Positions 26,703 through 34,024 of a DNA stretch of 35,937 nucleotides are shown in pieces. The notes below the pieces were generated by a model, which was given only the letters and a program-made list of their open reading frames with translations, ran no database searches and was not told the origin of the DNA. Each line of letters opens with the position of its first letter. Position 1 is the stretch's first letter. The stretch comes from Planctomycetota bacterium (GTDB lineage: Bacteria > Planctomycetota > Phycisphaerae > WQYP01), in assembly GCA_021808485.1 (NCBI GenBank), contig JAKBBN010000030.1:1-35937 (forward strand). The letters are read 5' to 3'. A program made the translations under genes and the position numbers.

Positions 26703-26731
26703 GTTATAACGCGTAAATGCGCAAACGTCAT
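26703..26731 (-). promoter_or_regulatory. promoter close to the acpS start codon (leaderless-type)
   Basis: On the minus strand, ATGACG (26731-26726) and TATAAC (26708-26703) are separated by 17 bases, with six bases from the -10 to the acpS ATG. The -10 matches consensus at five of six positions and the -35 at four. Confidence 0.5.
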
Positions 26732-26771
26732 GAATTTGTCGCCGAAATGGAACTAAAAAAGTTAAAAGAAA

Positions 26772-26798
26772 GCGGGGCTGCCTTAAAGGCAGCCCCGC
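26772..26798 (-). terminator. rho-independent terminator of the PEP-CTERM-like gene
   Basis: A perfect 11-bp stem (GCGGGGCTGCC and GGCAGCCCCGC) with a five-base loop is followed on the minus strand by TTTCTTTTAACTTTTTT. It sits 38 bases after the gene's stop and before the acpS promoter, so it separates the two transcription units. Confidence 0.92.
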
Positions 26799-26835
26799 GG
26801 CATCAATAAGATTAAATGGGTAGGAATGGGTTGGA

Positions 26836-27582
26836 TCAAAGTTTTAACCGGCGGCGAATGGCCATTCCACCAATCATGGCCACACCACCCGCCAATGTCA
26901 GCCATCCGCTGGTTGGAACGGGCAAAGCCGTGGGAGAGGCCGCAATGACCGAAGCGGTGGAGAAAGTTGTACCGAAGGTGTCGGAATTTAAGAAATTGTT
27001 GGTGATCGCAATTGAGGTAGTCAAGGAATAGCCGGTCCCGTTAATGCTTGGGTTCGCCAATTGACCGGTGCCAAGGTTGGATGAATAGGTGCCGCCGCTT
27101 GTCGCTCCAGGCGAGGTGTAGGTTGTCGGTGACGTGGTAACGGAGCTTGTATAAGTGTAGTTGGTGTTACCCGCGTCCGATCCGGCTTGAACGCTGAAAT
27201 TGTCGCTGCCCTGCGAACCGGCCGGCTCATTGACGGAAATTGATCCGGCGGAAGTCAGGTAGCTGGCGCCGGCCGGATCATATGTAAATCCAGTATCGCT
27301 GGCCTGAAGCACCAGCGACTGCTCCCCAGCCGTAAATGTGAGCGAAGTAAATGACAGCGTTAGCGAAGCCGGGTTCGCGGCGGTAGTTGCGGCATTCAAG
27401 CCGGTGATTGCAAACGGCAGGCTGGTGGATGAGCTGGTAGGGAAAGGTGTAAAGTTGCCACCGCCAAAACTGTACTCAATGACGACTGCCGCAGAAGTAT
27501 TTCCAACGCCTGCCAGCAGTATTCCAGCGGTAGCAGCCGCCAGTATCGCTGATTTGGAGAATCCATTCTTCAAACGAACCAT
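26836..27582 (-). CDS. PEP-CTERM-like secreted protein
   Basis: A 248-residue exported protein. The N terminus MVRLKNGFSKSAILAAATAG is a signal peptide, probably cut after NTSAA. The mature part is a Thr/Ser/Gly-rich, low-charge beta-type sequence, consistent with a surface or matrix protein. The C terminus (ALPVPTSGWLTLAGGVAM, then IGGMAIRRRLKL) has the layout of a PEP-CTERM sorting signal: a short proline motif, a TM helix and an arginine-rich tail. The motif here is PVPTS, not PEP. In PEP-CTERM systems an exosortase removes such tails; no exosortase gene is in the window. ATG at 27582 has AGGAG ten bases upstream; a longer frame from 27645 would spoil the signal peptide. Confidence 0.8.
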   Translation of the reverse strand: MVRLKNGFSKSAILAAATAGILLAGVGNTSAAVVIEYSFGGGNFTPFPTSSSTSLPFAITGLNAATTAANPASLTLSFTSLTFTAGEQSLVLQASDTGFTYDPAGASYLTSAGSISVNEPAGSQGSDNFSVQAGSDAGNTNYTYTSSVTTSPTTYTSPGATSGGTYSSNLGTGQLANPSINGTGYSLTTSIAITNNFLNSDTFGTTFSTASVIAASPTALPVPTSGWLTLAGGVAMIGGMAIRRRLKL

Positions 27583-27665
27583 TTGGATGGTACTCCTGAA
27601 AAGTTTGCCCTGCTGCCGATAATAAATTAGCCAACTACAAAGCATTGCTAATTGGCAGCGATCTG

Positions 27666-27694
27666 ATTGTCCGCAGTTTTTACATAAAAGTCAA
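27666..27694 (-). promoter_or_regulatory. promoter of the PEP-CTERM-like gene
   Basis: On the minus strand, TTGACT (27694-27689) and GACAAT (27671-27666) are separated by 17 bases, giving a leader of roughly 75 bases before the ATG at 27582. The surrounding DNA is AT-rich, as is common for promoter regions. Confidence 0.6.
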
Positions 27695-27790
27695 CATATA
27701 TTGTGTGAAAATAAGTTAAATTATTTATTTAGTAAATGTTTGTTTTCGCCAGCTCCGTTGCCATAATTTCACCTGTTTTCAACTCAATGC

Positions 27791-27819
27791 TTGACTCTAT
27801 TCAGCCGAAGCAATACAAT
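27791..27819 (+). promoter_or_regulatory. promoter of the DoxX gene
   Basis: TTGACT (27791-27796) and TACAAT (27814-27819) with a 17-base spacer. The predicted transcript starts near 27826 and includes the AAGGAG ribosome-binding site at 27851-27856. Confidence 0.7.
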
Positions 27820-27863
27820 TCGAAGATAGTTTAGTATTAAACCTTTTTGTAAGGAGTATGCTT

Positions 27864-28376
27864 ATGCCTGACAATTCACGTTCCACTTCCACTATTCAAG
27901 ACATCGGCCTATTGCTGATCCGTCTGCTGTTTGCCCTGGTTTTCCTATACTACGGGTCACAAAAGCTTTTTGGGGCCTTCGGCGGACCGGGCATCGCCGG
28001 GTTCGCGGATTTCCTGAAAATGCTGCACGTGCCCATGCCGTATGTCAGCGCCGTCCTGAGCGGTTGCGCCGAATTCTTCGGCGGATTGTTCTTTCTGATC
28101 GGCACCGGCCAGCGGCTGCTGGCCATTCCATTGGCGGTAAATATGATTGTCGCCACCCATACAAAGATGCACTTCGCCATTGCCGCCAATGCAATTGTCG
28201 CCCATAAAATTGCCGAGCATGTGAAAAACCCCGGTCAGCTTCAAAATGTATTTTTTGCCGCCCAGTTCCCATTTTCCCTTTTAATCATCACCATCGCCAT
28301 GTTGCTGATCGGACCGGGAAACCTTACGCTGGCCAAACTGCTGTTCAGGAAGAAAGCTGCCGTGCCCGCAGCCTGA
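27864..28376 (+). CDS. DoxX family membrane protein
   Basis: A 170-residue protein with four hydrophobic segments and the DoxX pattern LLLIRLLFALVFLYYGSQKL, GGPGIAGFADFLKML, CAEFFGGLFFLIGTGQRLLA and a final helix LLIITIAMLLIGPG. DoxX proteins are small inner-membrane proteins linked in various bacteria to redox or thiosulfate metabolism and stress, with no single agreed reaction. The ATG at 27864 is seven bases from GGAG; the ATG at 27858 is too close to it. It lies 25 bases upstream of a lipoprotein gene, probably in one operon. Confidence 0.88.
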   Translation: MPDNSRSTSTIQDIGLLLIRLLFALVFLYYGSQKLFGAFGGPGIAGFADFLKMLHVPMPYVSAVLSGCAEFFGGLFFLIGTGQRLLAIPLAVNMIVATHTKMHFAIAANAIVAHKIAEHVKNPGQLQNVFFAAQFPFSLLIITIAMLLIGPGNLTLAKLLFRKKAAVPAA

Positions 28377-28401
28377 GCCGCCAACACCCGGAGCCACCAT
28401 C

Positions 28402-29016
28402 ATGCCGCTGCCGTTTGTCCGCCGGCCTGCCCGCGTTATTGCATGGTCCGCCTTCATGCTGATGGCTTTCACCGGCTGCGCCAGCCAGACTATGCCGCCT
28501 ATTCCGCTGAAGCAGGGCGCCCCCAATGCGGCGATGCGGCAAATCATGCGACTTTTGCCCTCGCTGGCCAGGGGACACAAGGATAAAACACAACTTGCTT
28601 TTTTGGCCGACTTCAAGGGGCTTTCGCCGGCTGCGGATAAGTTCAACAGTTACATGAGCCGCAGCCAGGGTAAACTTCTGACGGAATTGCAGTCCTGGGC
28701 GCATCGGCACAAGGTAAGCCTGGATTACCGGCGCCGCCCGGGACTGTTCGGCAAAGCCCAGCGGATTATTTCCAGTGATGAGGGCGGCAAGCTGCTGCAC
28801 GGCAATTCCGCGAATTTTCAGCGGCTTTATCTGGTCATGATGTACATGGATTTCGCCTGGCAGCTGGCCATGGATCATGCGGCGGAAAAGGCGGCTGGGG
28901 CCGCCCATGCCGGTCCTGGCCTGAAAAACTATCTGCAAAATGCCATTGGCGTGAACACGCATTCCATGCGGGAACTCTGGAAACTGATGCGCCGCTACCG
29001 GCTTAAAAACAAATAA
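28402..29016 (+). CDS. hypothetical lipoprotein
   Basis: A 204-residue protein of unknown function. A basic N terminus (PFVRRPAR) is followed by the hydrophobic stretch VIAWSAFMLMAFTGC. Cys26 in FTGCAS is the likely lipidated residue, although the -3 position is Phe rather than the usual Leu. The mature part is mostly helical, with KFNSYMSRSQGKLLTELQSW and many basic residues (pI likely high), and ends RRYRLKNK. No family was recognised. It follows the DoxX gene and probably shares its promoter. Confidence 0.7.
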   Translation: MPLPFVRRPARVIAWSAFMLMAFTGCASQTMPPIPLKQGAPNAAMRQIMRLLPSLARGHKDKTQLAFLADFKGLSPAADKFNSYMSRSQGKLLTELQSWAHRHKVSLDYRRRPGLFGKAQRIISSDEGGKLLHGNSANFQRLYLVMMYMDFAWQLAMDHAAEKAAGAAHAGPGLKNYLQNAIGVNTHSMRELWKLMRRYRLKNK

Positions 29017-29057
29017 GACGCGATATTGTTAAAATGTTATCAGGGGCAATGTCCGCG

Positions 29058-29074
29058 GCATGGTTGAACCATGC
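29058..29074. terminator. possible bidirectional terminator hairpin
   Basis: GCATGGT (29058-29064) and ACCATGC (29068-29074) form a perfect 7-bp stem with a three-base loop between the converging lipoprotein and truA genes. There is no strong T-run on either side, so the assignment is tentative. Confidence 0.4.
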
Positions 29075-29077
29075 GGT

Positions 29078-29839
29078 TCAGCGTCCCGGCGCCGCGGCAT
29101 CGGGAAAACGAATCCATTGCAGGCACAGGCCGCCGGCCGGAGCGCAGGGCCCGCACTCGCCATTCTCCCCGGCCTGAAGAATTTCCGTGACTCTCGCCGC
29201 CGGCCAATGACCGCGGCCAACTTCCAGCACCGTGCCCACCATGTTGCGCACCATGTGATACAGAAACCCGCTGCCTTCCACGCTGAACATGACAAGCGGC
29301 CCCCGCCGGTGAATATCGCAGTGAAAAATCGTGCGGGTTGTGGTGACCCGATCATCGCCGCGGCCCTGAAACGCGGCAAAATCATGGGCGCCCTCAAACA
29401 AACGGCAGGCCTCGCGCATGGGTTCAACGGCCAGCCCCGGCCAGAAATGATAGACAAAACTGCGATGGAAAACCGGTCTGTCGCGGTCCGCCCATATCAG
29501 GTAGCGGTAGCGCTTGCGCACGGCACGGGAGACATCAAATTCCGGGCTCACAGGTTCGAGTTGCCGGATCAGTACATCCGGCGGCAGTCGTGAATTGATC
29601 GCCAGCCGCAGCCGCCCCGGTTCAATATGCGTGGTCGCATCCATCTGGGCGACCTGACCGTTGGCGTGAACGCCGGCATCGGTGCGTGAGGCGCCGGCGA
29701 CCGTGACGGGATGATTGACGATTTCACCGGCGGCTTTTTCCACCACGCGCTGCACCGTGGCCACGGGGTCCGGTTGCCGCTGCCAGCCGCTGTAAGCCGA
29801 TCCGTCATAGGCGATTGTCAATTTATATCGTGTGGACAT
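29078..29839 (-). CDS. truA: tRNA pseudouridine(38-40) synthase TruA
   Basis: A 253-residue enzyme that makes pseudouridine at tRNA positions 38-40. The catalytic aspartate is Asp54 in GASRTDAGVHA. Other conserved parts are YDGSAYSGWQRQP near the start, RYRYLIW, HDFAAFQ and FLYHMVRNMVGTVLEVGRG. The length and order are typical for a single-domain TruA. The ATG at 29839 gives the usual N terminus. A GTG at 29854 in the same frame is possible, and neither has a well-spaced ribosome-binding site. It lies 130 bases after asd on the same strand. Confidence 0.95.
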   Translation of the reverse strand: MSTRYKLTIAYDGSAYSGWQRQPDPVATVQRVVEKAAGEIVNHPVTVAGASRTDAGVHANGQVAQMDATTHIEPGRLRLAINSRLPPDVLIRQLEPVSPEFDVSRAVRKRYRYLIWADRDRPVFHRSFVYHFWPGLAVEPMREACRLFEGAHDFAAFQGRGDDRVTTTRTIFHCDIHRRGPLVMFSVEGSGFLYHMVRNMVGTVLEVGRGHWPAARVTEILQAGENGECGPCAPAGGLCLQWIRFPDAAAPGR

Positions 29840-29969
29840 GACGCGGCATTGCACTCCACTGCGGCGGGGCCGGTCCGTCGCAGGAGATCTCTACCTGACT
29901 TCCGGCAAGCGATGCGGCCTTCAGGCATTTGACCGCGGACAGTATCCAATCATAATCACACCGGGTCCA

Positions 29970-30998
29970 TCAGCAGGCGGCGGCCCGCGGCAGCAGAAGT
30001 TCGGCAATCTGCACGGCATTAAGCGCCGCGCCTTTTAACAGTTGATCTCCGGCGACAAACAGGGTTACGGACCGCCCCGAGGGGTCGCTGATATCCTGGC
30101 GGATTCGGCCGACGAGCACATCTCCCTGGCCGGAGGCATCCCGCGGCATCGGGAAGTAATTTTTTTCCGGATCATCCACCACTTTTACGCCGGGCGCCCG
30201 GGACAGAATCTCCGTGACCCGGGATGCGCTCATTGGTTGGGTAAATTCAATATTCAGGGCTTCACAATGGGCGCGGAGCACGGGCACGCGCACGCAGGTG
30301 GCGGAAATGAGGATATCCGGATCGCCGAATATTTTTCGCGTCTCCTTCACCATTTTCATTTCTTCTTCGTTATAACCGGTCACCGGGTCCACCGCGGCGT
30401 TATGACTGAAGAGATTAAACGCGTATGGATGCGGCAGAACCTTGTGTGCATACGGTTTGCCCTCCAGCGCCGCACGCGTGCTTTCCCTGAGTTCCTCCAT
30501 GGCGGCGGCGCCGGCGCCGCTGGCCGCCTGATAAGTGGCCGCGACCAGCCGGCGGATACGGTTCACCTTGTGCAACGGCCAGAGCGGCACAATGGCGATT
30601 ATCGTGGAGCAATTGGGATTGGCGATGATGCCTTTGTGCTCCGCGGCTTTTTCCGGATTGATCTCCGGCACCACCAGCGGCACCGACGGATCCATGCGAA
30701 ATGCCGAGCTGTTATCCACCACCACGGCGCCCGCCGCGGCCGCAAGCGGACCGAACCTTCGACTGATCGGTCCACCGGCGGAAAACAGCGCGATATCCAC
30801 ACCCTGAAAGCTTTCCGGAGTCAGTTCCTCAACGGTAATATTGCGTCCGCGGAACGGCATGGTCTTGCCGGCGGAACGGGCGGATGCAAGAAGACGCAGC
30901 CGTTTAAGCGGAAATTCCCGCTGTTCCAGACAACTCAAGAATTCCACGCCAACCGCCCCGGTCGCACCGACCACGGCTACCACAGGTTCCGCATTCAT
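29970..30998 (-). CDS. asd: aspartate-semialdehyde dehydrogenase
   Basis: A 342-residue enzyme making aspartate semialdehyde from aspartyl phosphate for lysine, threonine, methionine and diaminopimelate synthesis. The NADP-binding loop is VVGATGAVG (9-17), the nucleophile is Cys130 in IANPNCSTI, and the substrate region includes YQAASGAG and VRVPVLRAHCEAL, which supplies the catalytic histidine. The ATG at 30998 has AGGA about eleven bases upstream. An in-frame extension to 31130 would run into the cupin gene and is rejected. It lies 43 bases after the cupin gene, so the two are probably co-transcribed. Confidence 0.95.
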   Translation of the reverse strand: MNAEPVVAVVGATGAVGVEFLSCLEQREFPLKRLRLLASARSAGKTMPFRGRNITVEELTPESFQGVDIALFSAGGPISRRFGPLAAAAGAVVVDNSSAFRMDPSVPLVVPEINPEKAAEHKGIIANPNCSTIIAIVPLWPLHKVNRIRRLVAATYQAASGAGAAAMEELRESTRAALEGKPYAHKVLPHPYAFNLFSHNAAVDPVTGYNEEEMKMVKETRKIFGDPDILISATCVRVPVLRAHCEALNIEFTQPMSASRVTEILSRAPGVKVVDDPEKNYFPMPRDASGQGDVLVGRIRQDISDPSGRSVTLFVAGDQLLKGAALNAVQIAELLLPRAAAC

Positions 30999-31041
30999 GA
31001 TTTGTTTATCCTTCCGCCATTGTGTGAAACAGGGCCATCCT

Positions 31042-31791
31042 TCAGGCCACCTGATGCCCTTCCGCAGGCAGCCCTTCCTGAACGGCGTAGGGGTGCATTG
31101 CACCGGAAGTACCCTGCCGCAGCGGCTCATTCATCGGGTAAATTCCGGCCCAGGAGGCCTTTTCCAGATATTCCATATGATTGTTACGGATAAAATCAAT
31201 TGCATCATGGCTGCTTTTCGCCTCGTAAAGCGATCCGGATTTAAGCACCCATTCAAAACCATCCACCTTGGGCAGCAATATCCGCCGGGCATGGTCATAA
31301 AATACCCTGAGTTTCTCCCGGCCATGGGCCGGATCCGCCTGCATGGTATCGCGCAGGTCATTAAAACCTTCGTTGGCCTTGTTTCGCCTTGTCAGTGCTT
31401 CGCCTATGTTGGCCGCTTTGGCCGCCGCCATGTAGCGAGTTGTGTCCGCCATGATTTCCGGGTGGAAAGTCAGAATAAAATCCCCCCGCTCCGGCAAACC
31501 GCCGTTCTGCATAATCAACAGAATTTCCAGATTCTTGTTCGGGTTCACCAGCCGGTGAATCACCCCCGGCCGGAAGAATACCACCTTGTTCGGCCGGAGT
31601 TCCACTTTTTCATAGCCATTAAGCGACAAGAGTTCCACATGGCCGGTTCCGGCAAGCACGTAATAGATTTCCGAACAGACGCCGTGGAAATGTGCGCCCC
31701 CGGTGATCAGGCCGTCCGGGCCCGGTTCATCGTAAACGCGGAGATGACTCAGGCCGATGCCGGAGGGAAGAATAAGTTGTCTGATATCCAT
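31042..31791 (-). CDS. cupin domain protein
   Basis: A 249-residue protein. The N-terminal cupin barrel has both metal-site motifs: GGAHFHGVCSEIYYVLAGTG (His-x-His and Glu) and FFRPGVIHRLVN (second histidine). A C-terminal helical part of about 130 residues follows. Cupins with such extra regions include sugar isomerases and dioxygenases; I cannot assign the substrate. ATG at 31791 is preferred over an in-frame TTG at 31824. It is the first gene of a minus-strand group leading to asd and truA. The 287 bases between it and the next plus-strand gene hold no convincing ORF. Confidence 0.85.
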   Translation of the reverse strand: MDIRQLILPSGIGLSHLRVYDEPGPDGLITGGAHFHGVCSEIYYVLAGTGHVELLSLNGYEKVELRPNKVVFFRPGVIHRLVNPNKNLEILLIMQNGGLPERGDFILTFHPEIMADTTRYMAAAKAANIGEALTRRNKANEGFNDLRDTMQADPAHGREKLRVFYDHARRILLPKVDGFEWVLKSGSLYEAKSSHDAIDFIRNNHMEYLEKASWAGIYPMNEPLRQGTSGAMHPYAVQEGLPAEGHQVA

Positions 31792-32028
31792 AAAAGCGTA
31801 TCCCAGGGGGAGCTTTGCCGGCAAACCGCCCTAAATTAACCATGTTGCATACTAGCAGAACCGCGCTATGCGAACAATGCCGGCCCGGCCAATTATCGAC
31901 TGGGCAATGCAACGGCCACACGCCGGTTTGAAAGCCGAATCCCATCACGGTGAGCGATTGCCCGCCGGCGGTGGGGACGGGTCCGCTTTTTTCCGTTTCG
32001 CGGAGTATCTTGCCGGGACTGCGAAGCG

Positions 32029-32034
32029 TATAAT
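32029..32034 (+). promoter_or_regulatory. possible -10 box (TATAAT) before the small membrane protein gene
   Basis: A perfect TATAAT lies 45 bases before the ATG at 32079. No -35 of good quality is at the right distance, so support is partial. Confidence 0.35.
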
Positions 32035-32078
32035 CCAATAAGCTTGCGGCTGATTTCATTTTTTTTGCGGAGAAGTTC

Positions 32079-32399
32079 ATGCGCCGATTGGCCAAAATTT
32101 TCGACCGTGAGCAGACCGGCCTGGACAAATGGCAGCTTGTGGTATTTCTTACGGCTGCAACGGCGCTGATCGTCTCAATCATGCTGTCGCAAAGCTATTC
32201 CGTGCCGCAACGTATTCCAGCTTACCTTTTTCCGTTCGGCGGCGCGCTGATCGTGCTGGATTTTGTTTATGCGGCAATCAGCGTCGTGTTTACCCGCGGC
32301 AACTGGCGGCAATATTGTGCGTACCTCCTGCTTTCCACCTATGGTTTGATGCTGTTCTTTTTCATATTTATGCCGACCCTGACTCGTGCCAAGGAGTAA
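32079..32399 (+). CDS. small hypothetical membrane protein (106 aa)
   Basis: Unknown function. Three hydrophobic segments: QLVVFLTAATALIVSIML (about 19-36), AYLFPFGGALIVLDFVYAAI (about 48-67) and AYLLLSTYGLMLFFFIFM (about 81-98), with a basic N terminus (MRRLAKIFDR). GGAG lies upstream of the ATG. The stop is 8 bases before the start of the next membrane protein, implying one operon. Confidence 0.7.
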   Translation: MRRLAKIFDREQTGLDKWQLVVFLTAATALIVSIMLSQSYSVPQRIPAYLFPFGGALIVLDFVYAAISVVFTRGNWRQYCAYLLLSTYGLMLFFFIFMPTLTRAKE

Positions 32400-32407
32400 C
32401 CGCCGCC

Positions 32408-32848
32408 GTGTCCACACAATCGGACCAACCTGGCCCAATCGTCATAAAACCTGTGCGGGTCCGCAAAGGTTTGAAAATAGGTTTTAACGGCTTTGCCGCC
32501 ATTTTTCAGCTAATATTGATCGCCATTCTGGCGGCCGATGTCTTCCTGACTATTCGGCAGACGTCGGGTGTATTCTCAAGAATAACGCGGATGTCAGCCG
32601 TTTCGACCATTGAATTACAAATGATACTGGAGTTGGCCGGTGCGACGGCCGGCATCCTGCTGGTAATCGGGCTGCCGCTTTTTACATTAAGCGCCCTGCT
32701 CGGCATGCGAAAGCGGTATGGGGCCGCGCGGCCCGCGGACCAACCGCGAAAGTTGTTGACCTGGGATTCGCTGTCATTGCTGATATGCGTTTTTCTTCTG
32801 TTTACGCCGGTGGCGCTGTTTTTTATTGCCGTGGTCATTGCAGGTTAG
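32408..32848 (+). CDS. hypothetical membrane protein (146 aa, GTG start)
   Basis: Unknown function. Hydrophobic segments include FAAIFQLILIAILAADVFL, LELAGATAGILLVIGLPLFT and a C-terminal SLLICVFLLFTPVALFFIAV, separated by a basic stretch MRKRYGAARPADQPRK. I choose the GTG at 32408 because AGGAG precedes it by about ten bases and it follows the previous stop by eight. The longer frame from 32129 runs through the upstream gene in another frame and is rejected. Confidence 0.65.
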   Translation: MSTQSDQPGPIVIKPVRVRKGLKIGFNGFAAIFQLILIAILAADVFLTIRQTSGVFSRITRMSAVSTIELQMILELAGATAGILLVIGLPLFTLSALLGMRKRYGAARPADQPRKLLTWDSLSLLICVFLLFTPVALFFIAVVIAG

Positions 32849-32889
32849 CCGCAGGTAAATGCGCCAGGCTGAAATAGGGTGGGCGTGTC

Positions 32890-33870
32890 ATGGGTATGCC
32901 GACAAAATTTCTTGGAATGACCCGGCTGGAGGCTGTAACCCTGGTTGCATCAGCCGCGATCATAGCCGCCATTATTGGGCCGGCGCTGAGGCAACTTGAC
33001 GGCCGCGGCGGCCTTCCGCGAAGGGCTATCTGTTCGGCCAATATTCGCGGGATTATCCAGGCGATGTACATTTACGGCCAAAGCAACAATGGCTGCTTCC
33101 CCAGCGTAGCGCCGGCCGGGGCTGCATTTGTAAACGGACTCGACCCGCGGGGTGCGCCCACCGCCCTCGGAACGGTTGATCCTCAAAGCGGATTGCTTAC
33201 GCATGAAACAAACGGCGGTAAGGCGGCCGGGGCACTCGCCGGATCACCCCTGGCCGGCCTGTGGCTGTTGGTAATTGACGGCGGCATAACTCCCATGAGT
33301 TTTATCTGCCCGGCGGATCCGTCAGCCGTTCAGCCATCGGTCTTGTTTGAGAATACTTCCCAACGCAAGGCGCGTTATTACCTCAATTTCGGCATGGGTG
33401 GCAATGGCCGCATGCCGGAGGGACAGGGCGAAAGTTATTCCGTGGCATTTCCGTGGATAAAGGGAAAACCAGCCCCATGGTGGAACGTCAATTTGAGCGA
33501 GAATGATCAGAGTTACACACCCCTTGTATGCGATATGGCTCCCATGCAGGACCCGCAGGCCCCCGGCAAAGACGCCAGAGATGTGACCCAGCCGCTGCAC
33601 AATAAATTCGGCGACTATATTTTTAATTCCGGAAATCATGACGGTATGGGGCAAAATGTCGGCTACGGTGATGACCATGTTGCATGGGCAACCGATCCTT
33701 ACGTGGGGGTTCAGCAGGATAACATTTTTACCAGCGGGCAAACCGGCACACATGGCGGCGGCGTTCCCATTGCCCCGCGCCTCCATGCACCCTTGCCGCA
33801 GCTTTCCGCCAAATATCCGTTTGATATTGTGATGGTGCCCACGCGCAATGTGCGGACCGGGCGCTGGTAG
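32890..33870 (+). CDS. anchored protein with prepilin-like N-terminal helix and a variant H-X9-DG motif
   Basis: A 326-residue protein of the planctomycete DUF1559/pseudopilin-like kind. The N terminus MTRLEAVTLVASAAIIAAII resembles a prepilin helix but lacks the FTLIE cleavage site. CPADPS near residue 140 is typical of this group. The signature is HDGMGQNVGYGDDHVAW (His250 and Asp261-Asp262), with ten residues between H and D, and DD in place of DG. Function unknown; probably extracytoplasmic. It lies 41 bases after the upstream membrane protein. Confidence 0.78.
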   Translation: MGMPTKFLGMTRLEAVTLVASAAIIAAIIGPALRQLDGRGGLPRRAICSANIRGIIQAMYIYGQSNNGCFPSVAPAGAAFVNGLDPRGAPTALGTVDPQSGLLTHETNGGKAAGALAGSPLAGLWLLVIDGGITPMSFICPADPSAVQPSVLFENTSQRKARYYLNFGMGGNGRMPEGQGESYSVAFPWIKGKPAPWWNVNLSENDQSYTPLVCDMAPMQDPQAPGKDARDVTQPLHNKFGDYIFNSGNHDGMGQNVGYGDDHVAWATDPYVGVQQDNIFTSGQTGTHGGGVPIAPRLHAPLPQLSAKYPFDIVMVPTRNVRTGRW

Positions 33871-34024
33871 CAGGCGGGTAATTGATCATGGTTTTTCAAC
33901 CGCCATGATTCGGCAGGCCGTCGGTGAAATGCGCCGGTGAATTCAGCGGCATCACTGTGGTTGCAAGACCTGCCGTATTCCCCGAAAATGCGCTGCGTCG
34001 CAATGAAAGGGCGAATGGCGATTC

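Noticed and set aside
30042..31193. Plus-strand open frame of 383 codons opposite asd and the cupin gene
   Set aside because: Antisense to asd, whose catalytic motifs are complete; composition is typical of a shadow frame.
31931..31997. GC-rich hairpin followed by a T-run, possible terminator or attenuator before the small membrane protein gene
   Set aside because: No plus-strand gene ends here to be terminated, and the T-run is separated from the better stem (CCCGCC/GGTGGG) by about ten bases; I could not decide its role.
31727..32182. Minus-strand open frame of 151 codons upstream of the cupin gene
   Set aside because: It overlaps the starts of genes on both strands, lacks a ribosome-binding site and has no recognisable feature.
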